Part shown: positions 32,439-44,400 of the stretch, in pieces
How positions within the stretch are numbered: the stretch's first letter is position 1
How the letters are laid out: each line of letters opens with the position of its first letter
Origin: Malus domestica
Lineage: Eukaryota; Streptophyta; Magnoliopsida; Rosales; Rosaceae
Assembly (NCBI RefSeq): GCF_042453785.1
Contig: NC_091671.1
Coordinates: 7,014,001 to 7,078,000 of the forward strand
Reading direction: 5' to 3'
Length of the DNA stretch: 64,000 nucleotides
Position numbers and translations under genes: made by a program
The notes under the pieces: model-generated
What the model was told of the DNA's origin: nothing
Database searches by the model: none
What the model saw: only the letters and a program-made list of their open reading frames with translations

Positions 32439-33147
32439 TGTTAACACAAGATCTTTTTAGACCCTTAAAAATAGTATAGGCCGGGAAAGAGATCGAGAAA
32501 GGCCCAGGAAAGATAAGGCCCAAAGGAGGAAAGGAAATCCAAACCCCAATGAATTAGAAAGAATCATTTATCGAGCGCTATAGTTAACCGCTCACTAGTT
32601 TGGGTTGACTAGAGCAACAGAAAGTACTTTCCCGACTGAGAACTTTATGGCACAAAGCTCTAGGAACAGGTCTACTCAGACACCATATTAGGCTATATGT
32701 CAGTGACCAATGAAGGCAGAAGTCTAGGATGAGATGTAAAGGTAGTCGGACTATCACTCGGAAAAAACTCCGTTAACTTGTCAAGGCCAAGCATGTCACT
32801 TGGTACACACTGGCCCAGAAAAACATGTAATCTCGACTAAACAATGTTACTTCATAGCCAAATGTTGACTGATGAATGATAAAGCTCTCAGCATGCTAGT
32901 CTATGTACGTAGCTCATTTAACGCTAGAATAGTAAAGTAAGTGAGCTCATCACTGTTTGGACGCATTAAGGGCCTATATAAAGGAGTGAGCACCTCTTTT
33001 AAAGGGGTCAAACGATTGTGAGATTAGCCGAGCACTTATTGTATTCTCCGAGTGAATATGTACTAAGCAACACAGTGAATATAGCACAGTTTTGAGTGGT
33101 AAACCATTAAAGTCCATTATTTCATAGCTTTAATCCTAAATCCAACA
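32439..33147 (+). mobile_element. 3' LTR of an LTR retrotransposon (about 709 bp)
   Basis: Begins TGTTAACACAAGATC after a purine-rich tract and ends AATCCAACA. A TATATAAAGGAGTGAGCACC promoter-like element lies at 32976-32995, at a fitting distance from the 3' end. A possible primer-site-like CTATCAGAGCCAGAGCG near 32308 lies upstream but no matching 5' LTR is seen, so the element is probably deleted internally. The family is not resolved. Confidence 0.5.
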
Positions 33148-33179
33148 GGGGTTAATTATTCTTGTTTGCTAGTGTGCAA

Positions 33180-33960
33180 ATTTTGAGCTTTAACAATACT
33201 TGAAGATAAAGAATGTCATTTGGTTCAAGATTAAATTTACCTATATTTCACAGATATAGATATAGGTAAATTATTTTATGTCGATTAAAGTTACTACTTG
33301 AAGATAAAGGATGTAATTTGTTTCAAGATAAAGGATTTCAAATGTCATTTGGTTAAAAAAAATATAGGTATATTATTTTTACGAAGATTATAAGGAAATA
33401 TATTTTTATAATAATAATAAAATATATATATATATATATGTATGTATATTGTTTCAATTGTAGCCTACAAAACTGAAATTTTGAACAAGTGCTAGCAAAA
33501 ACAATTATAAAGTGTAATGCACCCACGTGATGAATTTTAAATGCTTGCCAAAAAAAAAAACAACCGAAAGAAATGAGATGAAATTTAGGATTCCATCAAT
33601 ACTGTAGGTATTAATATATTTATTGAGATAATTAAGGTGTTTTGGCATAGATTGTAAATAGTTTGTAATAATAGGTTATTTCTTTGTCTACATGTCAATT
33701 TGAATTTTGGGGTTTAATAAGATATTTAAATATAAGTGGGTTTTGTCTAAAAATAAAAATTATGGGTTGTGATTTTCACACAATTTCATATAATTCAAGT
33801 TCAGCAACATGATAAACTCAAATAAAAATTCAAATATTTTAAACATCATGATGATCTTATATTCAAATGCTATCAAAGCATCAGCACACATTTTTTTTTC
33901 CTAAAATAAAAATAAAAATACAACCTAGATTTAAACAAACAAAAAATATCCGATTATTAA
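33180..33960. repeat. Upstream flank of CNL copy B, homologous to the copy C flank
   Basis: Shares blocks with 48650-49400: CCTATATTTCACA...TAGGTATAGGTAAATTA, GTCATTTGGTT.AAAAAAATATA, (AT)n, GTAATA.AGGTTATTTCTTTG-like, and TAAACTCAAATAAAAATTCA. The last 100 bases before the ATG also match 56320-56502. In copy C these two parts are separated by about 6.8 kb of inserted elements (49430-56220). Confidence 0.7.
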
Positions 33961-34420
33961 TGTTTATTGCTCGTTTGGTTTTCGGCAGTAGAGCACTGAG
34001 CGCGAGACTTACAAAGCTATCAACAAAGAGAAGCATTCCAGCCGCAGTCTTTGATTTCAGAAGGAAATGGCAACGGACATTATAATTGCAATTGCCTCAA
34101 AAATTGGAGAGTGCTTGGTCAAACCAATAGGAACAGAGTTTGGCTATTTGATTAATTACCATTCCAACCTTGAAAGTCTTAAGGGTGAGATAAAAAAGCT
34201 TTTTGACAAGAAAGATGGAGTGCAGGGATTGGTGGATGCTGCCAAAAGGAATGGTGAAATCATCAAACCTGATGTTCAGAGTTGGCTAAAGAATGTGAAC
34301 GACGACATGGTCAAAAAAGTGTTGCAGTTTGAGGATGAAATTAACAAGAAAAGGCGATGTGTGTATCGATGGAGCTTGAGTCGGAGAGCCTATAAGATTA
34401 AACAAGAAGTTCTTCAGCTC

Positions 34421-34423
34421 TAG
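34421..34423 (+). other. Premature TAG in CNL copy B
   Basis: In-frame TAG in CTC-TAG-AAC-GAA. The corresponding text in copy C is CTC-CAA-AAC-GAA. A Gln CAG intermediate would need a single C-to-T change. The reading frame is the same on both sides, so this is one nonsense change and not a frameshift. Confidence 0.95.
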
Positions 34424-37400
34424 AACGAAGGAGCATTTGAAAATGTGGCCCATCCTGCACCTCCACGAGAGATATGGTCAACATTCAAGAAAGGTTTTAA
34501 GGATTTCAAGTCCAGAATGGCATACATGAATGAGGTGATAGAGGGTTTGAAGAGGGAACGAGTACGAATGATCGGGATTTGTGGAATGGGGGGTGTGGGT
34601 AAAACCACAATGGTGAAAGAAATCATCGAAAGATTGGCAAAACTAGACTTGTTTGATAAAATTGTAATGGCAACTGTGTCTCAAAGTCCAAGTATTAGGA
34701 TGATCCAGTCGGAAATTGCAGACAAAATAGGTTTGAAATTTGAGGAGGAATCCGAGCCCGGAAGAGCACTAAAGCTACGTGGGAGACTCATGGAAATAAA
34801 GAGGATCCTGATTGTATTAGATGATGTCTGGACAGAGCCTGATTTTGAGGCTATAGGACTCCCTTGTGGAGATGATCATGAAGGGTGCAAAGTTTTGTTG
34901 ACATCACGAGATTCGGAAGTCTGCAACAGGATGGGAAGTCAACAAATTATTGCTGTCCCGATTTTAACAACAGAAGAATCACAGGAGCTCTTTAGAGAAA
35001 TGGTAGGTGAATCCTTCGATGAGCCTGATTTACGTTCCATTACAAAAGAGGTCGTGCATGAATGTGGAGGTTTACCTATTGCAATTGTAACTGTTGGAAA
35101 AGCCCTAGAAAAGAAAAACAAGCGTGAATGGGATGATGCCCTTAATCAGCTGCGAAATTCTACCCCAGTGAACATCCCTGGAGTGAATGACAAAGTTTAT
35201 TCTTGCATAAAATGGAGTTATGATAGATTGGACAGTGATGAAGCCAGATCATGTCTTTTACTTTGTTGTTTATTTCCAGAAGATCATGATATTTCAATTG
35301 AGTATTTGGTTCGATATGGGTGGGGTCGAGGATATTTTAGCAACAGCTTTACTTTGGAAGATGCAAGAAATAGAGTGCATTCTTTGGTTGACCAACTAAA
35401 AAGAAGGTTTTTGTTGCTAGATAGTGGCGAGGATAAGTTTACCAAAAAGGTTGACATGGTTCAGTTTACAAAAATGCATGACATTGTTCGCGATGTTGCC
35501 ATATCAATTGCTTCAAGAGATCCACATCGATTTCTGGTAAGATGTCATGCTGAAAATAAGGGGTGGCCGAATTTAGCTACATATGACAATTACACTACAA
35601 TCTCACTTGTTGGCGAATTGGAGATTCCCGTTGGTTTGAAATGCCCAAAACTTGAGCTTCTACAGACGATAAAAGGAAGTTTTTCAGAAGATGGCATGGA
35701 CATCATTTGTGATGCGATGAAAGAACTGAAGGTTTTAGCTTTGGTGGAAATGGAAGGCCTAGACTCATTAAGTTCACTAGGAGTACCGAAGAACCTGCGG
35801 ACATTGTGCTTAGATGGGTCTAAATTTGATGGCATGTATACTGATGTTATTGGGAGTTTGGAGAATTTAGAAATCCTCAGCTTTCGGGATTGTCGTTCCA
35901 TGCATGAGTTGCCGAGGGAAATTGGTCGACTTAAACAGTTAAGGTTGTTAGATACGACAAACTGCAGGAAACTTAAGGTGATTCCACATGGTATCTTCTC
36001 CAGCTTATGTAGACTTGAAGAGTTGTATATGCTTGATAGCTTTGGTGAATGGGAAATTGGAACAGGAAGAGAAGAGAAGGGGATGGCAAGCATTTCTGAG
36101 GTGATGTCTCTGTCTGATCATTTGAAGGTTCTAGCCATAGAGATACCCAGTGTCATCCACTTGTTGCCAAAAGACATAGTCTTGAAAAGCCCAACAATAA
36201 AATTCTATATACACTTAGGATGTGACAATGTAGTTCCTGAGAAGATGACACTGGAAAATTGTTTGGCGATTTATGGAAGTGATGCAATGGAGTTGAAGGA
36301 GAGTCAAGCAGTTAGACTTCTGTTGAAAAAATCTAAAATTTTGATTTTGGACAGTGTTAAGAATTTCTCTGTCCTCATTGATTCAGACCAAGATGGATTT
36401 CAAGATTTGAAACTTTTGCATCTTAATAATTGTCCAAATACCAAGTATCTTGCAAATAGAACAAGTGCGACCCAGCAGACACTCTTTCCTCGCATACAGT
36501 CAGTTAGTCAGTTCCCGGATAACTTTTTGTCCAACCTAAGATTCCTTTATTTGGGAAATTGTGATGTCTTAAAATATGTCTTTTCACTATCAATAGCGAG
36601 AAACTTGGTACAACTCAAGGAATTAAGTATTGATGAATGTGATGAAATGGAAGAAATTGTGTCGAAGCAGGGGAGGGAACATGAGGAGGAAGCCAATATG
36701 ATATCTTTCCATAATTTAACCAATTTGACTCTTAAGGGTCTAGAGAGTTTGGTCGGTTTCTTCCGAGCCAACACGCTATGCTCCAACCCAAAGGTATGTC
36801 CCACTCTCCAATCTCTATGATATGAGGAGGCAGCCAATATATGGAAATTTGAAATTGTTACGAAATGCTCAAGTTGGTGCATAATTTTTCTTTAACTGAT
36901 AATGATTTTTCTTTTTCAGGAAACAACGCCAAGGCTTGGGCATCAATCTGCAGGAATATTTGAAAAAGCAATATTTCCATCAAAGTGCATTTCATGGTTC
37001 CCAAGTTTGGAAAAGGTAAAATTGGAGGATATGAAGTTTGACGGCGTGCTATTTGATCTGAAAATCCATATAGTTATGGATGGGCAGACAACTCCAACAT
37101 TTCCCCATTTACGTAAGTTGAAGATACTCAATTGTACGTATACACACTTGTGGAAAAACATTCCGTCTAGATTTCAAGGCTTCCAAAATTTGAGACATTT
37201 GGGATTGAGAAAATGTTCTGGTCTAAAATATGTGTTCTCGCATTTAATTGCCCGAGAACTTTTGAATCTTGAAGAGATAGAGATATCAACATGTCCGGAC
37301 ATGGAAACTATAGTCAGAATCCCAAAGGAAAATGAAGATGAGGCAACAAAAGACATGATTTTGTTTCCGAAACTGTCCACATTTGAACTAGTAGACCTGC

Positions 37401-37578
37401 CTCTTCTCACAAGTCTTTGTTCCGAAGGATCTACATTTCTATGGTCATCCACAAAAAATATGCACGTGGAAAAATGTGAAAAATTGAAGACATTGTGTGC
37501 TGTAATTCCACAAAGAAAGAAGTTGGAGAATAAGTCTGAGAAGGATTCAACAAGTCACGATTTCAGCACTTCTCCATC

Positions 37579-37637
37579 AAATTGGTGTCCTGCTGGATGT
37601 GGATGCACACCATATTCAAGACCAAACGCCCACCGCT
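37579..37637 (+). other. Cys-rich insert between LRRs (copy B)
   Basis: Encodes NWCPAGCGCTPYSRPNAHR near the end of exon 2. The same insert occurs in copy C (59952-60010) and copy D (63812-63870) with Ala for Thr. It does not fit an LRR consensus and sits at the end of an exon. Its function is unknown. Confidence 0.8.
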
Positions 37638-38723
37638 CCATTGAAATATTGCCACGTCCAATTAATCTGGAGGTAAGCTTTTAAATCAGGTTCAATTAAC
37701 CTCTTTAAGTACAACTTTTAATTAGTATTGTATCATCGTGCTGATCATGCATAATTTTCTAGGTTACACCAACCAATCTTGAGGACTCAAATGATTATGA
37801 TAATCTCGAAATTCTTACTGTACGTGATTGTAATTCAATGGAAGTGATTTTCCACCTAAAGGGACCGAAGCATGATAAAAGTAGTCACTCCTTTGAAGGA
37901 TTCAATAAATTGAGGTCCTTGTGGTTATATAAGTTGCCAAGTTTAACACGTGTTTGGGAAACGGGTAGTTCACAACAGATGTTCACAGGAAGCAGCTTCG
38001 GAAACTTGAAATCATTGAAGGTCAATTGTTGCAACCAGTTGAAATACTTGTTTTCTTCGTCCATAGTCAAACTTCTTGTGAGTGTAGAGGACATAAAAGT
38101 TGAGAAGTGTGAGCAGATGGAAGAAATCGTTGCCGCAGAAGAAGAAACAGCTGAAATAATTACATTACCTAAAGTGAAGTCCATCAAGCTTAAAAGGCTG
38201 CCAAAACTCAAGTATTTTTGTGGTGAAGCTTATACTTTGAAGTTGCCGTCTTTGGAGTTATTGAAGGTTATTAAGGTCCAAAACTTAAAGCTATTTGCTC
38301 CTAAGCTTGTTGACACACATCCCCGATTGCAAGTACGCACCGCGTTGGGAGTAGCTGAATGGATGGAGGACCTCAATGCCACTTTAAGGAACAGTTACGT
38401 TCTGGTTGATAATTTACAGTAAGCGAGCTACAAGCATAATTTGGCACTTTATATGCTCAATCTTAAATTTCTATTTATTCAACCAACAAATACGTTCTGG
38501 TTTTGAGCTACAAGCATAATTTGGCAAACACCACCAAAATTTTGAATACAAATTTAGGGAAAGCATAATCAACAGTTCATATTTAGTTTGACAAAAGTGT
38601 TCTCAAAATTTAGTCAAATACCATATATATGCATATGTTCACACTAAAGTGTATTTAAGTAATTTTATTTTTTAAAACTCAATTCTATCTCAAGAAAACA
38701 TCCGTCTTTTATTTCTAAAACAG

Positions 38724-38814
38724 GAAGGATAACGATGACGAATTGTACAGTGAGGATGAAAATGAAGATGACGAACTCTATGGTTACATGAAGATGACTA
38801 ACACAATTGATTGA
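38724..38814 (+). other. Acidic C-terminal tail exon of copy B
   Basis: After the acceptor AAACAG, a 2-base phase carried over from exon 3 (CA + G, Gln) leads into KDNDDELYSEDENEDD, then ELYGYMKMTNTID and TGA. Without splicing, the frame ends at TAA 38420-38422. Equivalent sequence exists downstream of copies A and C but is not joined in frame there. Confidence 0.65.
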
Positions 38815-40160
38815 TCAAGCACAAAGGTTAGCATGTTTCCGTCTCCCACTTCTTCTAGGTTTAGTAAAAACTGATGAAATTATCTATAAAGTACTCAAAA
38901 AATTATTCTACCATGTTTGATAGAATATATACACATACATGGATGGTACTTAAAAAATTGAACAATAAAGGGTCGTCGAACCACATTCTGCTACCTAATT
39001 CATTTTTTCAAGGAACCCAATGCAAGTCGATCTATAATATGCACTCTAAAAGTACTAACCTTGAGAAGCCATTGATATGAACAAGATTGAACCATGATCA
39101 GCAACGAACAAGCAAAGATCTTCATCTCTCTCTACACGCCTTATGCACTCCTATATGGGGTAGTGTTTTGTGCTTTAATAATGTGTATAAAAGTGGGGCC
39201 TAAGCCTTATATTTATAGGTGAGAGTATTAGGTTTCTTGCCCATAAAGAAAACCCTAATACAGATCTTTAGCACCTCTAAAATCCATGACCTAATAGGAT
39301 TGATATTCCCAAAAATTATTGCTATACTTTACCATAAGTAATCCGGAATAATCAAATATTAATTCCCTTCTTTTATCCTTAATCAATTAGGACTCCTAAA
39401 TAGATGTAAGCCCAATAAAAGTCTTACACCCAATAGCAGTTAAGATGGAAGAAGCTTTTAGGATTAGCAACTGCCTCAAGAAACCTTTATCAGATTCCAC
39501 AATAATATTGGAATAACCTTTTTCTGTTAGCATGTCTCGCCTGATCTAAAACAAGCATAACCGTTTTGAGAAACACATATACAATAAACATAACTGTAGT
39601 GCTAAGTGACTTGAAAATTAATTTAGTCCTTAAACCGCTATTTTCTGAAACACATATACAATAAGCATTACCATTTGAACTTATTCCAATTTCAGTGATT
39701 TCTAATATTCTCCACTGCATGCAGGACAAGAGTTTACAGAACGTTGTGTACAAGCCAATAAAAGGTCATTTGTTGACCAGAATTTCATTCCAAAATACTA
39801 TTTAAATTGCTTATTTGATGTATTATAAATTTCGATTGTGATTATTACTGTTTGTTTCTAAACTAGCGTTTGCTTATTTGTTATGATAATTTGGAAAGGT
39901 TGTCTCTAGCTACCAATATTTGCATTTCAATTTATAATGCTAAAAGTTCTGTAATACCATACACGTGTAAGATGAATGGCATGTATGTAGAATGACACGT
40001 GTAATATTGATCATACACATGTAAGCTAAATAATATTATGATACACTAGCTAGCCGCAACTAATGTAAGCTGAATAATATGATCATTCACTATAAGGTCT
40101 GATATTAATTCATAAAATCTGGTTTTCCCCCTAAACGTAACGGAAATCATATTTATCACA
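38815..40160. other. 3' flank of CNL copy B
   Basis: Homologous to the 3' flanks of copies A and C. It contains a 764-bp segment (38874-39637) shared with copy C but absent from copy A, including GTGTATAAAAGTGGGGCC near 39182 and AAACCCTAATACAGATC near 39250. No coding gene is supported. Confidence 0.7.
38874..39637. repeat. Insertion shared by copies B and C, absent in A
   Basis: Copy A reads ...TAAAAACTG directly into CTATTTTCGG (about 617-627). Copy B has 764 bp between the same two landmarks, and copy C has 760 bp (61121-61880), nearly identical. Ends do not show TG/CA or obvious inverted repeats. It may be an inserted element or a deletion in A. Confidence 0.7.
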
Positions 40161-41010
40161 CTTCCGGCTAGCTCTCCCTTGAGGAGCCTTGTCTACCAAA
40201 TAGGTAAGTTCAAGCAACTTCAAGAGAGAGTTTCCTCCACATTAAGTCTTAAACATCTACTGGACAGCAGGCAATTCAAAACCAAAGTAAGCTGCTGAAT
40301 ACAACTAGAATAAACAAGGAATCGGGCTAAGCTATTGTCTTCATCATAACATGATTTTGGCCCCCATTTACTAATTTCGTACCACATTTTCACACTCTTT
40401 CCTTGAATTTTATAATTCCTATGCAACAGAGTTCATTCATTGCCTATTCACAACATTACAAGGTTCTACAGAGTTCAATCCCACACCATGTTATAGACAT
40501 GCTTCAACTATCAACCTGGAACGTAATCGTTAGGGTTTCAACAACTTCAGAGATACAACAATTACCATAAGTCTCATCTCCGACATTCATACAGAAAATC
40601 GAATAAAATTCGAAATCAAGAATTAATCCCAAAACTGAAAGTTGAAAATTCGGAAAAAGAACTTACATTGGAGAACAGCCCACGAGAAGAGGATCATTTC
40701 TACGTCTTAGGTCGAGGTCCAATTACTGCGATATTGGCCGGAAGTTGGATGGAAAACCCTGGGTCACCGTTTCTTAAATTGGAAATTGCGGAAAACCGCC
40801 TACGAATTTATAGAAACGAACTTGGGGATTGGATACAGGACGGCAAGAGCATTCAGGATGTGTAGTTTGACAGCCTTTGGTGACCTGTGGACGACAGAGC
40901 TGTTGCGTTGGCAGTCGTCGGCTTGGGCCGCTGTTGCAGCGTGTGAAAGAGAAGAGGGAGCGAGGAGAGAAAATGGGTTTCTCCCACTTTTTGGATCTTA
41001 ATTCTTTTCC
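40161..41010 (-). other. Conserved antisense leader-like block of copy B
   Basis: On the minus strand a C/T-rich leader (from about 41000) leads to the donor TTCTCCAAT|GTAAGT (exon end at 40667), an intron-like stretch with AAACCCTAACGATTACG (a telo-box-like motif) and an acceptor TTCCAG before 40515. That gives a plausible 151-bp first intron. The downstream minus-strand frame (40426-40220) shows no domain. The homologous C block (62960) keeps the donor, but its acceptor AG is changed. It could be the 5' end of an antisense transcript or of a decayed neighbour gene. Confidence 0.4.
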
Positions 41011-41411
41011 ACATTTTTTTATATAGAATAAACGATATTATTTATCACTAAAAGTGCGTTTGGTATGTAAGATGGGACGGAACACGTTTTGATGATAATA
41101 ATAGCTAGAAGTAATAATGTAATATAGTTCAAATTCGTTTTTGATAATAATCAAATATAAAAGGGAATTGTTATTAGCATTCCAAAAATCTCATTCTACA
41201 CTCCTCACAAGTGTATTTTTCTTTCTAATTATAGAAAGTTTAGAGTGCCAAATGAGATTTTTGAATTGCTAATAACAATTTCCTAAATTCTCTCACTTAT
41301 AAATTACAAGTAAAGAAAAATACTATTAAATTTTTTCCACTTTTAATGCATATCTAAATAAAAAGAGACAAAATGAAAAGGAAAAGAAATAAAATAATTT
41401 GAAATAGAAAT

Positions 41412-41420
41412 AAAAATTAA
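41412..41420. other. Left 9-bp target-site duplication of the MULE
   Basis: AAAAATTAA, repeated exactly at 46106-46114 on the other side of the element. Confidence 0.95.
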
Positions 41421-44400
41421 GGGTAAATCTCATATTACTAACCTCATGTTTCGTGGTTTTCAACATTTAGTACATCAAGTTTTTTTTCGTCCCAGAGTCA
41501 TACCTAAAGTGTAAATTTTGGGACAGTCTCAGACATTCGTTAGTCAAACTGTTAAGTCTCCCGTTAACTGATGACATGGCGTCCATGTGGACAATGACTG
41601 GGTTCCATGTGTCATTAAGGGGTCCACGTGGATTTTTTTTTTAGAGAAAGAGTTTTAAAAAAAAATTTCCTGCCCAAAATTTTTAACCCATAATCGTGTA
41701 CCTTACATTTTTCCCGCCAAATTTTTTTGGAAAAAAAATAAAATTAAATAGGGAAAAAACACCAACTTTCTACTCCAAATCTGCAAATTCAATTCCAAAA
41801 AAAATTTGAATTCTAAATCTGCAAATTCATCATTTAAACTACCAACTACCAACAAAGTTCAATTGTCAACAACTTTCAATTCATAACAAAGTTCAATATA
41901 CACCCTCCAATTCACACGAAAGTATCAAAAGACCACAACTTTAACAACTAATGGGTTAAGGTGTTCTTCCAAAAACCAAAATAAGAGTACCAAAAACACC
42001 AAAGATATGTCCAAAACACTAAAATCTATCAGAAAGTTGTTTCCAAAAAACCTAAGGGCATATTCAACTATAACAAAATGAACCCTTAAACAACCTAAAG
42101 CATTAAAGCAGCATCATGGAACATTCCTCCTCCTTTTCTAACCTCTTGTGGTAGACTTTGAAGTGGTTTGAGAGGCTTGAGTTGGATGAGATAAAGGTTG
42201 TGGAGCTTTCTGAGTGCATATTGGTTGTGATGACTGAGAGGGTTGTGATACCTTAGATGTTGAGGCCTAAGTAATGAACCCAAATAGCATTAGCACTGAC
42301 AGATACTACACTTCACAAATAACAAATTCACTTAAGAAATGAAAAATCAACAAAAAAATATCAAAATTATACCTCATTTTTCTTGCTTTTTCTTCCTTTT
42401 CTAGCAGTTGAAGGAGGATGAGTGGTTGGGCATCTAGCCTTGTTGTGTCCCGAGTCCTTGCAAACACTACACTTCACACTTTTTTTGCCCTCTCTTGCTT
42501 AACTTGATTCATTTTCATCATCCTCCCTATATCTCCTCTTTTTTGGTTTCCCAGGTTGCCTTTTAAAAGTTGGAGGAAGAATGCATTTGTTTTCAGATGG
42601 CTCCTAAAATTTCATGCCTTGGATGGGTTGAATCAAGTTTTCGTAAGCTTCAAAGTACTTCTCCTTCTTGTACCAAGAGGAAACAAATTCCTCAGGTTGT
42701 CTCCTTGCATAATAGATGGCCGAGCAACCATGTATGCAAGGAAAGTCTGTCAAATCCCATCTTCTACATAAGCAAGTGCAGCCATTCAAATCCACCACAA
42801 ATATATTGCCTCTGCCTTCATCCACTTCAAAATTTTCTCCTCCAGACCATGTAGCTATAGTGTGTGAGCTTTTCAGTTTGAACTCTTCCAACATCTTCTG
42901 GATTTTTTGGCAGATAGCTCCTTTATCCTTCCACATTGCATCTTTTCTTAACCATATCCTCTTCATCAATAAAACTCTTATAGTTTCCAACATGGTAATA
43001 ATAGGCTTATCCCTATACCTTAGGATAAAAGAATTAAAGCTCTCACAGAGGTTGTTTAAGAGAATGTCACACTGAGTGTGTGTCTCAAAGTGTGATCTAC
43101 TCCAATACAAGGCTGGTCTCTTTACCAACCATTTATAAGCTTCGACATTCAGCCTATTCACCTCAGCCATACTCTCTCTAAAATCAGTGATGGTTATTGC
43201 GTTGGCAGCATTCCACAAGGCATCCTGTAATCCTTTCCCTTTAAACCCATCTGCCTTGTAGTTGGTGTATAAGTGCCTAACACAGAACCGATGATTACAA
43301 TTAGGAAGCAATTTCTCAAAAGCTGGTATTAAACCTTTTTGTTTGTTAGAAATGAAAGTCTAAGCACGCTGATTCACAATTCCCAAGTCAGCAGCTAGCA
43401 GCTCCAGAAACCAAACTCAACTGTCCTTGTTCTCGAGCTCTACTATGGCATATGCAATAACCCAAGTTTGGTTATTTGCATCTATTCCCACTGTAGACAG
43501 TAACTGGCCCTTGAACACTCCCTTCAAGTGACAACCATCCAACCCTACAAGCTGCCTACGTCCATTCTTAAATCCATTTTTGCAAGCCCCTAAACAAATA
43601 TAAATCCTCTGAAATATCACATGAGCATCATCATAGGGCAACACCTTCATCTGAACTGTACTACCCAGGTTTGTCCTCCTAAGCTTATCACAGTACTCCC
43701 ACAACTTTGTGTATTGATCCATGTTACTCCCCTTAAGGATTTTCAAACACTGTGCTATCACTCTGTATGCTGTCTTAAGGTGGATCTCAACCATTCTTTC
43801 CTCCTTCATTGTCTCTTATAAATGTAATGATGGGCATGCTTGGGTTGAGTCTGAACTTGTCTACATACCTCTTCACAAGCCATGCCACTTTGCAGTTAGG
43901 ATTTTCCCTCCAAATCCTCGGACATTCCTATTTCCCAACATAGGTTTTCACTTGCATTGAATATTCATTGTACATCCTGGAAGCATACAATCTCCATATA
44001 TAGTTTTTCTCACACCTTGCACTAATATTCCATTTCTCATTCTTTTTTAGCTTAATAGAAAGTGCACCATGCTTAATGGAGTGAGACCATACTGCCTCTC
44101 TCAACTGTGCAGCATCTTTGAACTTCAATCCCTTTTCAAACTTTGGATCATCCTTGTCAGCTTCTTCATTAAACTCAGGGTAGATGACCTTCTCATCACA
44201 TTCTGAACCTGAATCGTCAACACTGTGCAGGCTATCTAAGTCTTGTCTCTCATCATCAAGGGGAACGTCTTCTACATACCTTGCATCAATAACGTCTTCT
44301 GGATGTTGGTTCCCAACCCCTTTCACCCCTTTCAGCATCTCCAATGACATTTTCTACAGCCGTATCATCTACTGCACGACGATCATCATCTTCCAAACTG

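Larger units (their letters stand above)
34067..38814 (+). pseudogene. CC-NB-LRR receptor gene copy B with one premature stop
   Basis: Four exons are supported by consensus sites: 34067-36793, 36920-37672, 37763-38418 and 38724-38814 (donors GTATGT, GTAAGC and GTAAGC; acceptors TTTTCAG, TTTCTAG and AAACAG). They total 1408 codons plus stop, with one in-frame TAG at codon 119 (34421-34423). Copy C has CAA there. Before the stop lies the coiled-coil region. After it the frame is open: P-loop GMGGVGKTT (173-181), kinase-2 ILIVLDDVW, RNBS-B KVLLTSR, GLPI, RNBS-D CLLLCCLFPED, MHD (Met470-His-Asp), then LRRs. The third exon joins in phase to an acidic tail (KDNDDELYSEDENEDDELYG). The protein type is a cytosolic immune receptor. 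As read, translation yields 118 residues of CC domain; downstream reinitiation would lack it. Either it is a pseudogene or the stop is bypassed. Confidence 0.9.

Noticed and set aside
32240..32440. A complete small LTR element between the primer-site-like CTATCAGAGCC and the polypurine tract
   Set aside because: The sequence before the primer-site-like motif does not match the LTR at 32439-33147, so no LTR pair exists.
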